A stretch of DNA of 64,000 bases from Nephrocerus scutellatus (lineage: Eukaryota; Arthropoda; Insecta; Diptera; Pipunculidae): NCBI GenBank assembly GCA_947095585.1, contig OX352763.1:27577462-27641461 (forward strand). Reading direction: 5' to 3'. The notes beneath the pieces were generated by a model. That model searched no databases. It had not been told where the DNA came from and saw only the letters and a list, made by a program, of their open reading frames with translations. This document shows, piece by piece, positions 35,778 to 49,544 of the stretch (position 1 is its first letter; every line of letters starts with the position of its first letter). Both the position numbers and the translations under genes were made by a program.

Positions 35778-36089
35778 AAAGGTCCCCAGTATAAAAATAA
35801 TAATGTTCGGCGCGACAGACCGTTGCGGTCAATGGCCTAGCTTCTCGCGACCATTTGTGTTGTGAATGTATATTTTTGGAAACAAATGGAAGGGATTGTA
35901 AGTGAACGGCAAATTGAGAAGCTTTCCGTGACAAGTTATTACTCTCGGAACGTTTGTCACCCATTCGCGTGAGGTGGGACACCGTGAAAAATACTTTTTG
36001 GTGTTGGTGTTTTGTTTTTGATGTTCGAATCCCAACCACGAACCTCCTGCTCAGTAGCCATGCTTTTATCCACAAAGGTCCCCATTATA
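35778..36089 (-). mobile_element. tRNA-derived SINE (family S1), full-length copy d with TSD
   Basis: The minus-strand body, 36,073-35,794, has the reverse B box GGGATTCGAACATC-like sequence region near 36,025, the GTGGGACACCGTG block and GCGAGAAGCTAGGCC, and an (ATT)n tail at its left end. It is flanked by a 16-bp duplication with one mismatch: AAAGGTCCCCAGTATA at 35,778-35,793 and AAAGGTCCCCATTATA at 36,074-36,089. Confidence 0.9.
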
Positions 36090-37849
<1,760 letters not shown>

Positions 37850-39060
37850 TACTTACTTATGTCCTATATCCCCTTGTGGATCCTAGGGCATCTACTACGC
37901 CTACGCGCCTGTTCTGTGCTGTTCTGGCAATGAGCTGCAGCTCTCTCCAACTATTCTCCAATTGCCGTGACTCCTCCTGAACTGTATTTGTCGGACGACC
38001 CGTTCTTCTAACATCCTGAGTTAACGAATTCCATTGCATTACGAAGTTTGCTATGGAACTGTCGCCTTTTCGGATTGTATGACCAATAAACTGCCACTTC
38101 AGTCGTTGTATGGTTATGTATATTAGTTCCTATCCCGTTCTCTGGTAAAGAAACCATTTAAAACCCTTACGAACGTTTGTAATCACCAACAAAAAGAGTA
38201 TCGGCGATAGAATGCAACCTTGTCGTACCCCACTTAGGATCTAGAATTCCTCTGACAGCTTTCCTGTATGCAGCACATGACACTTAGAGCCATCATAGGT
38301 TGCTTTAATAATAGCTATTAGCAAGGTGAGCCAGATAAATTGTCAAACGCCTTCTCAAAATCGATGAACAGCAGGTGCATTGGTGACCGGAATTCAACGC
38401 ACTGTTCAATAATGATCCGCTGGGGGTTTACGTGGTCAGTGTGGAAACCTGCTTGTTCGGCATCGAGTGTATCTTCCAGATGTTCCTTAATTCGCTTAAG
38501 TACTACTGTGGCTATTACCTTTGCAACTGCAGGAAGAAAGAAAATGCCTCTCCAGTTTTCGCACTCCATAAGACTACTTTGGAGACTTTTTTAGGGAGCT
38601 TGACAATCATTCCCTTCTTCCACTCCTCGGGGAAACTTTCTGCCTCCCAAGCTCTCCCTACAAGAGGATATAAAAGCTTTGCTGATGTCGTTGGAGCGGC
38701 ACGCACAAGTTCTAACATTTTTCACAGCTTTCCAATTTTCTTGGATGGTTGTCGGCAGTGAGCTGCTGATTGCTTCCACTCCCTGCGATAAATGATCTCT
38801 TAATTGTTGGCGTACTGAGGAGATCTTTAGCCAGTCGATGTTATACCTAGGCATTCGGATGATATTGCTGATTCTTTGACACTAATGCAGTACGTAACTG
38901 GACAGTAGCTACCATAAAGTGATGATCCGGTACCATACCCATGTCGGCTCCTCGTCTGTTTCGGACGTCTAAAAGACAGATCCAAAAACGTCGGCTGATC
39001 ACCACATGGTCGACTTGGTTTGTGTCAGGTCTTATGCTCAAACATGGTGCCTCATGACAA
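37850..39060 (-). mobile_element. RTE-like LINE: endonuclease end to C-terminus
   Basis: Minus-strand frames in order: endonuclease end (39,041-38,870, TNQVDHVVISRRF, CLLDVRNRRGADMG), linker (38,854-38,591), RT start (KKGMIVKLPKK), RT body (38,569-38,318, LLFIDFEKAFDNL), a remnant of RQGCILSP near 38,220, and the C-terminus (38,039-37,857, WRELQLIARTAQNRRVGVVD). Related to 28,310-29,990. Frameshifted, and RT motifs between FEKAFD and RQGC are missing. Confidence 0.85.
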
Positions 39061-41327
39061 GGTGGTTGGTGTTGCAGAAATCAACAAATCTTTCACCATT
39101 TCCATTTTAATTCATTGTCATGTTTTCGCTTAATAGAAAATTTGGTTTGTAGAAATTTAATGGAATGAAGGTGAAAGCATGCTATTCCAACAGACCTGCA
39201 AGCTTCCATATGAATTGGTGTAACATTCGGCTCTTTCGAGTCCAGACTTGGTTCGAATCGAATCGACTTACGATCGAAGTTATCAGCCTTTCGAGAGCTG
39301 ACTGAAATTCTTTTACAAATCGATTATTCTTTTTCGGCTTTTTGTTAAGGCATCCTACAACTCAGAAGCGACATCACTCACTTATTGTTTATGAACTGCA
39401 GTTAGAAGACAACAACAATTTCTTACCTATAACCTATTTACAGTTGAGACCTTTGGTTGGATTGTAGCTTTGCTATCGGCAATTATAAATACAAAATTTG
39501 GAAAGATGTATCTTGAATTGCAAAATATTTATCGTTTTTGTTGCAACAATTAGGTAAAGGCGGAAACTTCTCAAATTCAAATTTAACGCATTTCGCGCAT
39601 TTAATCCTCCAATCCCGAAGCTTCATAGAAATGTCAAGAAAAACCTTTTTGTCACCCTGTGTTGAGCAAGAGGTCTTGTGGTCCTTAACCATCATTTACC
39701 GATCCGTGATTCGTTTTTTGTTTGCATGCTGCTTTGACATTTTTTACCTTTCTCAAGGACTGTAGAAGAGTCGTCTTTTGTTTGCCCGACTTAAAAAGAC
39801 AAACGCATGCTTAGTTACACGTACGAACGTACAAAGTCTTTTGTGTGCTGGCGCTTACACTTTGGCTTACAAATGTTAGAGATAATAAAGGATAATGGGG
39901 TGAATCTTCTACGACTTCTTTGTCGGTTTTTCTAGTCGGCGGAAAACCCCACCCACACGACAATAGAGCTCCTGCGAAAACTGAGCGCGAATAAATGGCG
40001 AAATGATTGTGCGGAATTGTCAACAATTTTAAGAAAATAGGTGGGTGAACAGTTATGGGGTGCGTTGCCAACCCCAAGGTGTCTCTTTACATTCGCGGTT
40101 ACTGCCTGTTTACTGTCTTTGTCATCGTCGTCGTCTTCGTTTATCGTCTGTTTGCTTTTGCTTTGAGATAGGAAGAAAATAAATCTTTGTCTTCCACTTA
40201 ACGGCAATCATTTAAAACTTTGAAAGGTGTATGCAGCACAGCATTGTAGTGTGACAGTCCTTGTGGCTGCGTTGTCACACACATTACTCTGCAAGCAATT
40301 GGAGGGCGCGCATCCACATTTTTATCCCATGTCATTCACAGAGATATACAGGGGTTTTATTTTAAACACTTTGGCTGCTACACCCGCTACACGCCCACTC
40401 TTCTCCTCACGCGTACTCCTGTTGCGTGTCACTTCATCATGTGGATTTTTGTGAAACAATCGTTCTCGTGTGTTGCTACAGTTGGGCGTTTTGTCGCTCC
40501 ATCTACCTCGTCGTTTGGCGACGGCGTTGTTAATTAAAATTTCGCAAATCGATAAATCTAATTAACAAACACGCCAGCAATGCCATACCAACGGACGCAA
40601 CGGAATGCACACACTCCGCGTGTGTACGCGACATTTTTCTCTGTTTTTTTTTCTTCTGTGAATGCCCAACGCATCGAACGACGAACGCACTCTGGCAACT
40701 GGGCGAAACGGGAAATTGGAATATTTCCCCAACTTCCGTTCAGTTAAATACTCCCAACGTACAGTGCTAACGATTAGACAGGAGGACGAAACGATGTTAT
40801 AGTTGTTGCCATACGGTGCGTTGTGTTTTTGCCTCCGAATGGATCTAAGGAGCGCATACCAGAGGTACAAGTTTGATTGAAAACACAAAACTTAATAACA
40901 GTATTATTATGTATTATGATTTTTAAGGATGTTAATGAAATTGCATATCCTGGATAATCATAATTGGATGTCAGCGTTTTGATTTGACGCTTTAGACAGG
41001 TAATTAATTTCTTGCAGCACCACCGAACGCTGTTCGGTGATCCATATTACCTATTTACCAGCTGATAGAAAATCTTTCGAATTTCTTCTCGATTGCCCAA
41101 ATTGGGGCAGCAGAAACACTTGCTTCGTATTTTCAGTGGGAAGTTATTAATAGAGGTGACAAGTAACCTCGTTTACTATCATCACCCATGAAGACGCATC
41201 ACTCATGGTATCAATGAAAGATTAAACTTTAGGTTGAAGTCTTAAAAGTATACGTCATTCGGAATACTTGAGCACTCCTAGGTGATATAGTTGATGCAAG
41301 GTAGTTTCAGGCACACAAGACTAGATG
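39061..41327. other. Unassigned non-coding DNA
   Basis: No recognisable gene or element. Open frames on both strands at 39.5-40.9 kb show no domain. Presumed RUNX intron or upstream DNA. Confidence 0.4.
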
Positions 41328-41790
41328 GGCGCCGTGGCTCAGTGGAAATGCGTATGACTACTGAGCAGGAGTTTCTTGGTTCGAATCCCAGTAACACCAA
41401 AATTATTTTTCACGATGTCCCACTACTCGCGAATTTCTGACAATTTCTGAGAGTAAAAACTTGTCACGTGATATGGATTTGGTAAGGCAATATAGGTGCT
41501 TTTGAAAAACCCAAAGCTAATGATTGGACTTCTGAGCAGGAGGTTCCAGTTTTGAATTCCAAAAACACCAAAAGAGTATTTTTCACTGTCCCACCACTCG
41601 CGAGTGCCTGACAAAGGTTCGTGACTAATAACTTTTTACGGAAAACTGCTAAAGTCGCCCTTCGGATACGGTATTAGTTTGTACCTACCTTCCATTGGCA
41701 TCGTCACATGCGCAACACAAATGGTCGCGAGAAGTTAGGCCTTGTACCAGAACAGTCTTTCGCGCCGAATATAATTATTAAATATGTGAA
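41328..41790 (+). mobile_element. SINE S1, two partial copies head to tail (copy e)
   Basis: The first part has GGGCGCCGTGGCTCAGTGG and the B box TTGGTTCGAATCCC, then stops after the GTCACG block at about 41,466. A second part restarts around 41,510 with ACTTCTGAGCAGGAGGTTC, repeats the TTTTTCACTGTCCCACCACT block and runs to the tail CGCGCCGAATATAATTATT. This looks like a tandem or nested SINE, or an internal duplication. Confidence 0.8.
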
Positions 41791-41899
41791 CATTTCAACG
41801 AAGCTTGTCGTTAACGCACATACTTTTGCGATTTTTTTCTCCCAGTTTTACGAGTGTTATACTGTCCAGATCAGAACTTAACGTACTTAATATACATTG

Positions 41900-43730
41900 T
41901 TGTTTGAGTCCCTTATGCTAAAGGGGACGGACGTTCCTCAAACTTATATGAAAAGCTGATAGTGCCGTCGTCAGATTAGATGTAATGGATAAGAGATCAT
42001 TAATAAAAATGAGAAACAACTTCGGAGACAGAACAGAGCCCTGGGGAACGCCAGTATTTAAGGGATGAATATCAAATCTGAAATCGCCCAAAACAACTTG
42101 TCGCTCAGTACAAGTCAAAAAGAATGCTTCTAATCCAAATGTCAAATGCTTTGGAAATATTGAGGGCAATGATTTTGACCAAATTGATGTAAAGATCCGT
42201 TTCCCTGTTCTGTGGGATATGCTATCAAATCACCATTGAAACGTTGCTAACTAAATTCGTGCTGCCGGTTCGTGAGTTTCAAGTTATTTCATGAGCTGAT
42301 AGTTAATCAGAATTTCCATGACCTTTGGAAGAATATATATAAGTGCTATGGGTTGATACGAAGAAGGAGAGGATGGCTCGCCTTTTTGGTATAAGCTGGA
42401 CAAAGGCTTTTTTCCAACTACTCGGAAAGAATCCAGACGAATAGGATAGACGAAAAAGCTAACGGAATGTTAATGCCAACTTGGAGGAACACCTCTTTAG
42501 AACTAATGGGAAAATACCATCTGGCCCGGCGGATTTGTTATCTAACATAGTTTAAAACTCAAGCAATATGTCCCGTAGATTCAATACTCGAATGAGGCAG
42601 CTGCAAACATATTGGCCTTGTCCTTTGAGCTGATAATTGGTATGTCATTATAAATGAGCCTCAATTTTTGGTCATAGCTGAATATGACTCGCCCAAGATT
42701 GGCATTGCAGTCATTTCTATCTCGTTTGAAATTTATTCGGTTTTCCTCAGTGTGATTTACTTTGTTAAACCGAAAGCAAACCTCTTGAATCCTAGATTCC
42801 TCTTTAGAACCCAAATCATACCATCTACCTTCCTTTGGTTTGACAGACTTATTCCTGGAATAATACCAAGAAGAATGATTCGTCTAAATTTGGTTCGGTT
42901 TTCCACTGTGGTTTTTTTTTTATATAACCGAAAGCATACCTCCCGACTCCTGGTATCCTCTTGCAGCTTAAATGATACTAAGCGCTTCGGTTTGATACAC
43001 TTAGTCGTGGAAGGGAAAAATTGTCTCATATTCTCCAGGATTATATTTGTGATCATATCAGATATGGCATCCACACCACTATTGTCATTAAGTGGCCAGT
43101 TAATGCTTCTAAAGAAATTGTTGAGGACATCCCAGTCGGCTTAAATTGAACATCCTTTCCTTGTGGTGTTCTTAAGCCTGAATGACGAAGCCAACTAGAA
43201 TTGTGTAAATTGAAATCACCCGCAGTGACGATTTCAGAAAATGGATCAAGCGATAAAATTCTAGTTATAGAGTCAGACAGTGCATCTAACTCACTACAAG
43301 ATGAGTCTCTGTCTATGTTAGGGCTTCTGTATATGAAACAGTAGTGAATGTCATGCTTACGCTTTGCTTTGACTTTGAACCAAATAAAATTAAATTCCGC
43401 GTTGAAAAAATGGTTTTATTGTGCTTGAGGTTGATAAGCTACATTAGATGGCGAGACCGCTGTGGCACCAAGTTGTAACCAGGCAAACTAAAATCCAAAA
43501 TGTCGGAATCAGCATTAACCTGGGTTTCTGTTAGTGCCAGAATAGCAGGTTTGTGGTCTGCTAAATGGACGCACGTGGACGAGAGATTCCGATCTAAGCC
43601 TACGAATGTTGCACACGTCTACCCTGAATTCGCACACAGCCATATTGGACACACTACGACTCAATCGAGACGAACCGGTATGCGCAGGGACAATAAAAGT
43701 ACTCAAATCAAACTGTCAAGTTAAGAATTA
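41900..43730 (-). mobile_element. Jockey/CR1-group LINE: endonuclease to RT, decayed
   Basis: Minus strand. The endonuclease start at 43,706-43,450 reads NVCNIRRLRSESLVHV, an AILALTETQV-like frame, then DFSLPGYN. EN-RT linker regions lie at 43,074-42,580 and contain an internally duplicated EVCFR..N/K motif. The RT piece at 42,169-41,918 has TGVPQGSVLSPKLFLIFIND. Stops and frameshifts are common. The catalytic ADD box is not intact. Related to 48,540-50,430 and 59,540-59,990. Confidence 0.8.
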
Positions 43731-45335
43731 AGCGCAATCACTACCCGCCTCACTACAGAGTACAGAACCAAATGCACTGGGTCATCGAATTGTTTCGTTT
43801 CGATATATCGGTGTCAAGTTATTTACTAGAAAGATGTTATAGCTGTGTGACAGCATATAACCACGTTGGATGGACAATTAACCGAACGAATCGAATCGAA
43901 AGAAAGGTATTTTCAGAATACATATTTATGTATCTCTCTGTAATAACAAGCTCCGAATTTGACATTATGGAACCACTGTTGGCTTTGACATGCATGTCAA
44001 ATAAAAATAACTCTTGCCCCTATATCGCTGTTGATGTTAATTGCGTGAAAACAGCAGATTGTCACATTGTAAAATTGGCCAAGAACAGGGTTCCTTTATT
44101 ATCCTAGTTCTATGGGTATTAACACGACTCTGATGGCGGTTTTGATTGCTCCAAGAACCACAAAAAATCGGAACAATATTGGATGAAGTTGAATTGGTGG
44201 GCGGTGCTGGATCCAAGTGTACATAATGTCGGTCACACACAATTGAACAAAACCGAAAAACCGATTCACAAGCCTAAAATAGCAGTTCGAGTAGCGTTAG
44301 AATAGATGGGGAGGATATGACAAAGGTGAAGTCGATTTGTTTGTTTCTTTTGCACACCCCGGCGACGGAGTTGTTTGCTTGTTCGTTTGGTTGGTTTCCG
44401 TTTAGACAATGACGAGTTGGGCGGAGGCCAACACACGCGATGGTGACAAATCTAATCGACAATCGAAGTGCCATCAATCACCATTCGAGGCGACGCTCCT
44501 TTGGAGTATCTGTGCAAGCTGCGTGCAGTACTACGATTCAATTCGGTTACTCCGCTGGATTAAATTGTTTTGAAGAGGCCTACACGAGACCAACAAACAA
44601 CTCTCCCCACTGTCGATTGGGCGCCGGCTTAAAGTGTTCATCATTTCGGGTTTTCCGGTTTTCCAAATGTGTGTGGTTTCTAATCTGATTTGTAAATGTA
44701 TGTGTGTGTTTGCACTCAAGGCGTTCGACATGTGTTTATCAGCACTGAACTACAAATGCGTTGAAGATTTCAATTAAATCCCAAACACGATATTGGGAAG
44801 CGTTTATTTGCATTGGGATTTTGCAAATTTAATGGAACACATTGTAAAGTAGTTAACAAGTATCATACTATGAGTGAGTGTGTGTGTGTTCGGTGGTAGT
44901 ATAGTGCAGCAGTTGCACGCACGCAATTATTACACCCGATGATCCCGCATAATCGGCGGGCAAAGAAGATGAATCCTTCAATAATATTTACTCGGGATAT
45001 TAATATCTGATCCGTACGAGAATTAAATCCCTCAAAGTGCATTCTGTTTGTCTTCATTTAATTCAAGTATTAATGTGTGTGTGTGTCTTGTGGGTTATCT
45101 ACAAACGAGTACCTATTTCATAGAAAATCAAATTAACAAAAATGGAATATGCTTCAGTGGTTGGTTGATAGTGATTCAAAAATGGAATTAAAACAAAATT
45201 CTGCCACACACTTAAATGTTAAAATCAATAAATCACCTAATTTCTGGTTAAAGAGACGTAATAATTGAATTGGGGATTGGGAACTTGCATCATGCACCCT
45301 GCATTCTTTTTTTTTTAATCACACGCTAAACGGAT
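43731..45335. other. Unassigned non-coding DNA
   Basis: No recognisable gene or element. Short GT runs occur at about 44,877-44,890 and 45,074-45,087. Confidence 0.4.
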
Positions 45336-47640
45336 TTGTACCCGCCTTGCTATGACGGTAGCATGCCGGTCCTAAGCTCGGATAAAGGAGGAGGGTCTGA
45401 GGTAATGGACTCGTCCTATCCTCAGTCAATGTTTATCCTAATCCAAGGTGGAATAGCTTACGCCGATGAATGCATGCTAAGAGGGAGCTTAGTCGCTAAT
45501 AAGCGAAAGCTTAAACCCTAGTCCCCTAGTTCCCATGGCAAATCGGGCTCTGTGGGTATCAAAATTGATCAAAATTTAAATATTTATGAGACATCAGTTG
45601 CATCTCAAACTGCATCAATCTCGGAACCTGTTGTAGGATAGCCCGTTGTAACATTAGAAGCTAATGTGCTTCCAATACCTCGGCCTGTTGGTGGACAGTC
45701 GAAGTCTCTCCAATTAGTTCGGATGGTGCTGCTATACAGTCCCCACCGGTAACTCACGATGTTTTTGCGGAACAGACGATGTTAAATCTGCAACCTCTGA
45801 TTCTGAAGCATCCGGACTTGGCGAAGTTTATAGCGTCATCTCGGAGAAATCTGGTTGCTCTTCTAGATGAACTACAGTTACAGAAACAAAAGGGTGGATT
45901 CATCAAAATGAGCTCGCTTGATATAAGGCGGCTTAGACATGCTTTACGCACTGAAAAGTGAAGAGATAGTGCTGTCGAATATGCCAAAACCGCGATAATA
46001 AGCGGATTGGATCATAGAATCAAACACCACCCAATCCGGGTGCCAAGAAAGTTAAGACGGGACCTACGCCTGAAATACCCACATTCAGGTAAGTGGCAAG
46101 TGCGTCCCGACAGACCTGGCTACAAAACCCCTCACAAATGAGCAGATGACTCTTTTCCAGGAGGCGGTTATTGACACCTCAATTGAGATGACCGATAGCG
46201 GTGTTTGGCGCAATTTACCGGCTCATATTTCAAAACGGAGTGGCTCATTTTTATTTGCATAGACGGTACTACTGCAGGGTGGTTGCGCTCGAAGAAGAAG
46301 ATTAGAATCAACAGTGGATTGAACGTGACGCTGGTGGAAGAAGAATCATTCCCCAAACCACACATCGTCCGTGGTTTCTTTCCACAGAGTTTGGAAATAT
46401 ATTCGGACAAGGTTCTAGCCACAATCCCGGCTCAAAATGCCGGACTGCAGGCAAACTCGTGGAAAATCATACAGAGGAAGCAGGAAGGTGCACTCCTACA
46501 CCTCGTATTGGCTGTTGACGACGCCCCCCATGAGTAGGCTTATAACCTATAAAGGCAAAATTGGGTACCGCTTTGGTCATGTAAAGGTAATCCTTAACAG
46601 CACCGCCAAGGATTTAGCAACTGGCCACGTTACTTCGACTAGAGAGAAAGCTCCCTCATCTTTAAACACTGCCGATGGGCAAGAGTATAAAAAAGTTTCC
46701 GGGATAACACCCTTACCTCAGGCACCCCAACCATCCACTTCGACCAACAACGCTGCTGGGCACGTTGATCAAGACGGCTCAGGTGCCTCCCCTAAGAAGA
46801 AGGTTACCAGACCAAATACTTCGACCACCGGGCTTGCTGGTCCAAGCTCTTCTGACCATAGACGCGGCAAAAATATTGTTAGACCGGTGCTCTACTATCG
46901 TTAAGACTGTACGAATGTACCTCGTACGACCGGTAGTGTGGCCGGATCTTCCATTTCAAGTAGCGGTGACACTTAGCGCGCAAATCAGTAGACAGTTAAG
47001 TCAGCTAATAATAGACCTCTGGGTCAAACACCGCAACCACAACTTCTCAAAAGGGAATTTATGAGCACCATTAGGGTGCTACAAGCGAAACTGCATCACG
47101 CTAAAGGCGCGTCCGCTACCCTCTGCAAAATATTCGCTGATGAGAACGTAACCCTTGGTCTTATTCCAGAACCATGGGTTATCAGCGGACAAGTCAAACA
47201 TCTTCGGAATAAGGCAAGTAAGGTAATCCATAAAAGCGGGGAAACAGCGCCAAGGGTGGCTTGATTGATCACCATAAACATTAACTTTCTTCAAATTTCA
47301 GAATTCATGATGAAGGACCAGGTGGCACTGATAGTAGAAATTCCGAGTGAGAGGGGATCAAAAATTATCGTGTGTGCCTCGGCATACTTCACCGGCGATG
47401 ACGTCAATATTTCGCCCTATAAAGCTTGCACTTTACTGCAAGGACAACAACCTAAAATTCATCATTGGTGTTGACGCAAATGCGCATTAGGTTGTCTGGG
47501 TCAAAAGTGACATCCACAAAAGGGGTGAGTGTCCTTTAGAATATCTCATTAGTAGTAATGTGGAAATTGTTAATAAAGGCTCGAAACCCACCTTCATAAA
47601 TGTAATTCGCTTAGCTTAGCACATAAGTTGCCTCATACCA
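45336..47640 (+). mobile_element. I/LOA-like LINE: ORF1 (DUF4780-like) and endonuclease start of ORF2
   Basis: Plus-strand ORF1 pieces. The N-terminal region is at 45,336-45,960. The DUF4780-like core is at 46,205-46,600: a WLIFICIDGTTAGWL segment, SDKVLATIPAQNAGLQ, WKIIQRKQEGALLHLVLAVD and then YKGKIGYRFGHVKVI. A Pro/Ser/Thr-rich tail runs to 46,904. ORF2 then starts at 47,061, MSTIRVLQAKLHHAKGASA and LGLIPEPWV, the start of the apurinic-like endonuclease, and continues with AYFTGDD and a VDANAH-like site to about 47,600. RT and RNase H are absent, so it is truncated at the 3' side. Homologous to the minus-strand ORF1 at 8,590-9,900. Confidence 0.82.
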
Positions 47641-47654
47641 TCCTGGCCTGGTGA

Positions 47655-47755
47655 TCATATCAGATATAGCATCCACACCACTATTGGCATTAAATGGCCA
47701 GTTAATATTCCTAAGGAAATTACCGAGTCGGCTTTCTCGTGTAACCATACTTTTC
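47655..47755 (-). mobile_element. Short LINE fragment
   Basis: GTGATCATATCAGATATAGC and following bases closely match 43,050-43,140 (GTGATCATATCAGATATGGC), the EN-RT linker of the LINE on the minus strand there. Confidence 0.75.
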
Positions 47756-48539
47756 TTACATCATATTCTACTATAATGTGGGTTAAAATGAATCGTATTT
47801 CTAAAAGATAAACTTTTGAACTGATTTTTTGATGCTGTAGTCACAGCTTCTTAGAGATAACGGACCTAATCAACTGATTAATTTCGATTTTGTTTACAAA
47901 ACTGCGAAGCAACTCAATTTTGTTGCTGTTGCTGCCTGTGCGTGCGTTTTGAAGCGTCACATTGCTTCCATTCAATAAAATCACATCGCATTAAAATCGA
48001 TTTTTTCATTCCACAAATTCTTTTGCCCTTTTCCATTAAAAAAATGGCGACTGCCGATGCCGGACGTCGACTCAAAAGAATTGCATCGCACGCACAGCAC
48101 ACGCATCAGAAATGAGGAAAAATGAAAACGAATTCGTTTTTGTGTATGTGAGGGTTCGATGCAAACCGTCAGGGCAGTGAGTCCTGCATTTATAATCCTG
48201 TAGGAAATGTGGTACATCAACACTTTTTTTGAAAACTGTAGAGGGTTTACCTAAATAACTTGTGCGTTGTGCATGGATTCAGTGATTGAGTTTTCATGAC
48301 AGTTTTTCTTGTATTTTATTTTTATTTATATTTTGATTACATGTAAATAAAAGTTTAATCAAACGACTAATAGTAATAGTGTGACATATATGTAGTTATA
48401 AACAAGAGATAGAGAGAGAGGGAGAACGAAGGTTACGGTCTCTGTATGTGACATTTGTTCCAAGCTAAGGTTCATTTGAACGAAAGTAAAAATTTACAAT
48501 AAGCCAAACTTTTTTGAATCCTCTATATTAACATCGCCG
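47756..48539. other. Unassigned non-coding DNA
   Basis: A GA-rich stretch lies near 48,407-48,423. Nothing else is recognised. Confidence 0.35.
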
Positions 48540-48755
48540 TCCAGCAATAATGGCATTAACTGAAATCCAGATATTTTATAATTCCGATACCTCGGAATTA
48601 AATCTGCCTGGTTATAACTAGGTACCATTATTTTTCCCTCGATTGAAAACTGAAATCGTTATTGCGGGCGATTTGAATGTACACAATTCTTGGTGGCTTC
48701 GCCATTCTGGCCAGACAACACCGGAAGGAAGGTCTGTTGAGATATTCGATGATTT
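48540..48755 (+). mobile_element. Jockey/CR1-group LINE, endonuclease fragment
   Basis: The plus-strand frame reads IVIAGDLNVHNSWW, the conserved GDxNxHxxxW catalytic motif of the LINE endonuclease. It is cut at 48,755 by a Helentron-like insertion (copy C). Confidence 0.8.
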
Positions 48756-49544
48756 TTAAATTCTCTATATTAACTTCACTTGCCCGTGTGTTTGTGGGTT
48801 TGTGGATTTGTGGATTTGTGTGTCATGGAATCTTGCGATCAATTTTTGACCCACTTCCCAAAGTCCTATTTTATTGAAATTTTGCACACATGCATATCTC
48901 CGATGACAACACTTTCTATTAAAATTTTAGGACCCTCGGGCCACGGGGTCGGTGGGCTCCCCTACAAATATTTTACAAAATTTTACTCGATTTTCTTCAA
49001 ATTTAATACACATGTGTATCTCCGATAGGCAACACTTTTTGTAAAAAATTTGGAGACCCCGGGCCCGGGTTCGTGGGGCCCCATAACTTTTTTTAAAAAA
49101 ATTAACCCGATTTTCTTCAAATTTAATACACATGTGTATCTCCAATAGACAACACTTTTTGTAAAAAATTTGGAGACACCGGGCCCGGGTTCGTGGGGCC
49201 CCATAACTTTTTTTTAAAAAATTAACCCGATTTTCTTTAAATTTTATATACGTGTGTATCTCCGATGGGCAACACTTTTTGCAAAAATTTTGGTGACAGG
49301 GTTTGGAGGGTCATGGGGCCCCAACAAATTTTTTAAAAAAATTAACCAGATTTTTTTTAAATTTTATATACGTGTGTATCTCCGATGGACAAAATTTTTT
49401 GGAGTTTTTGGAGTGAGGCCCTGAGGTCCGCGGGGTGCCCATATAAATTTTTTTAAAATTAGCTCGATTTTCTTCAAATTTTAACACATACCCATCTCCT
49501 ATTAGAGAATTTACATGAAAAATTTTATTTTTATGGGTTGTTTT
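48756..49544 (+). mobile_element. Helentron-like non-autonomous element, copy C (most regular array)
   Basis: 5' end TTAAATTCTCTATATTAACT. Array units have their equivalent CGATTTTCTTC positions at 48,988, 49,108, 49,228 and 49,348, i.e. exactly 120 bp apart. Terminal units flank these. The 3' end has TAGAGAATTTA (inverse of the 5' TAAATTCTCTA), then the hairpin CATGAAAAAT/ATTTTTATG and GGGTTGTTTT. It lies within a LINE (left flank endonuclease, right flank linker/RT). Confidence 0.85.
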
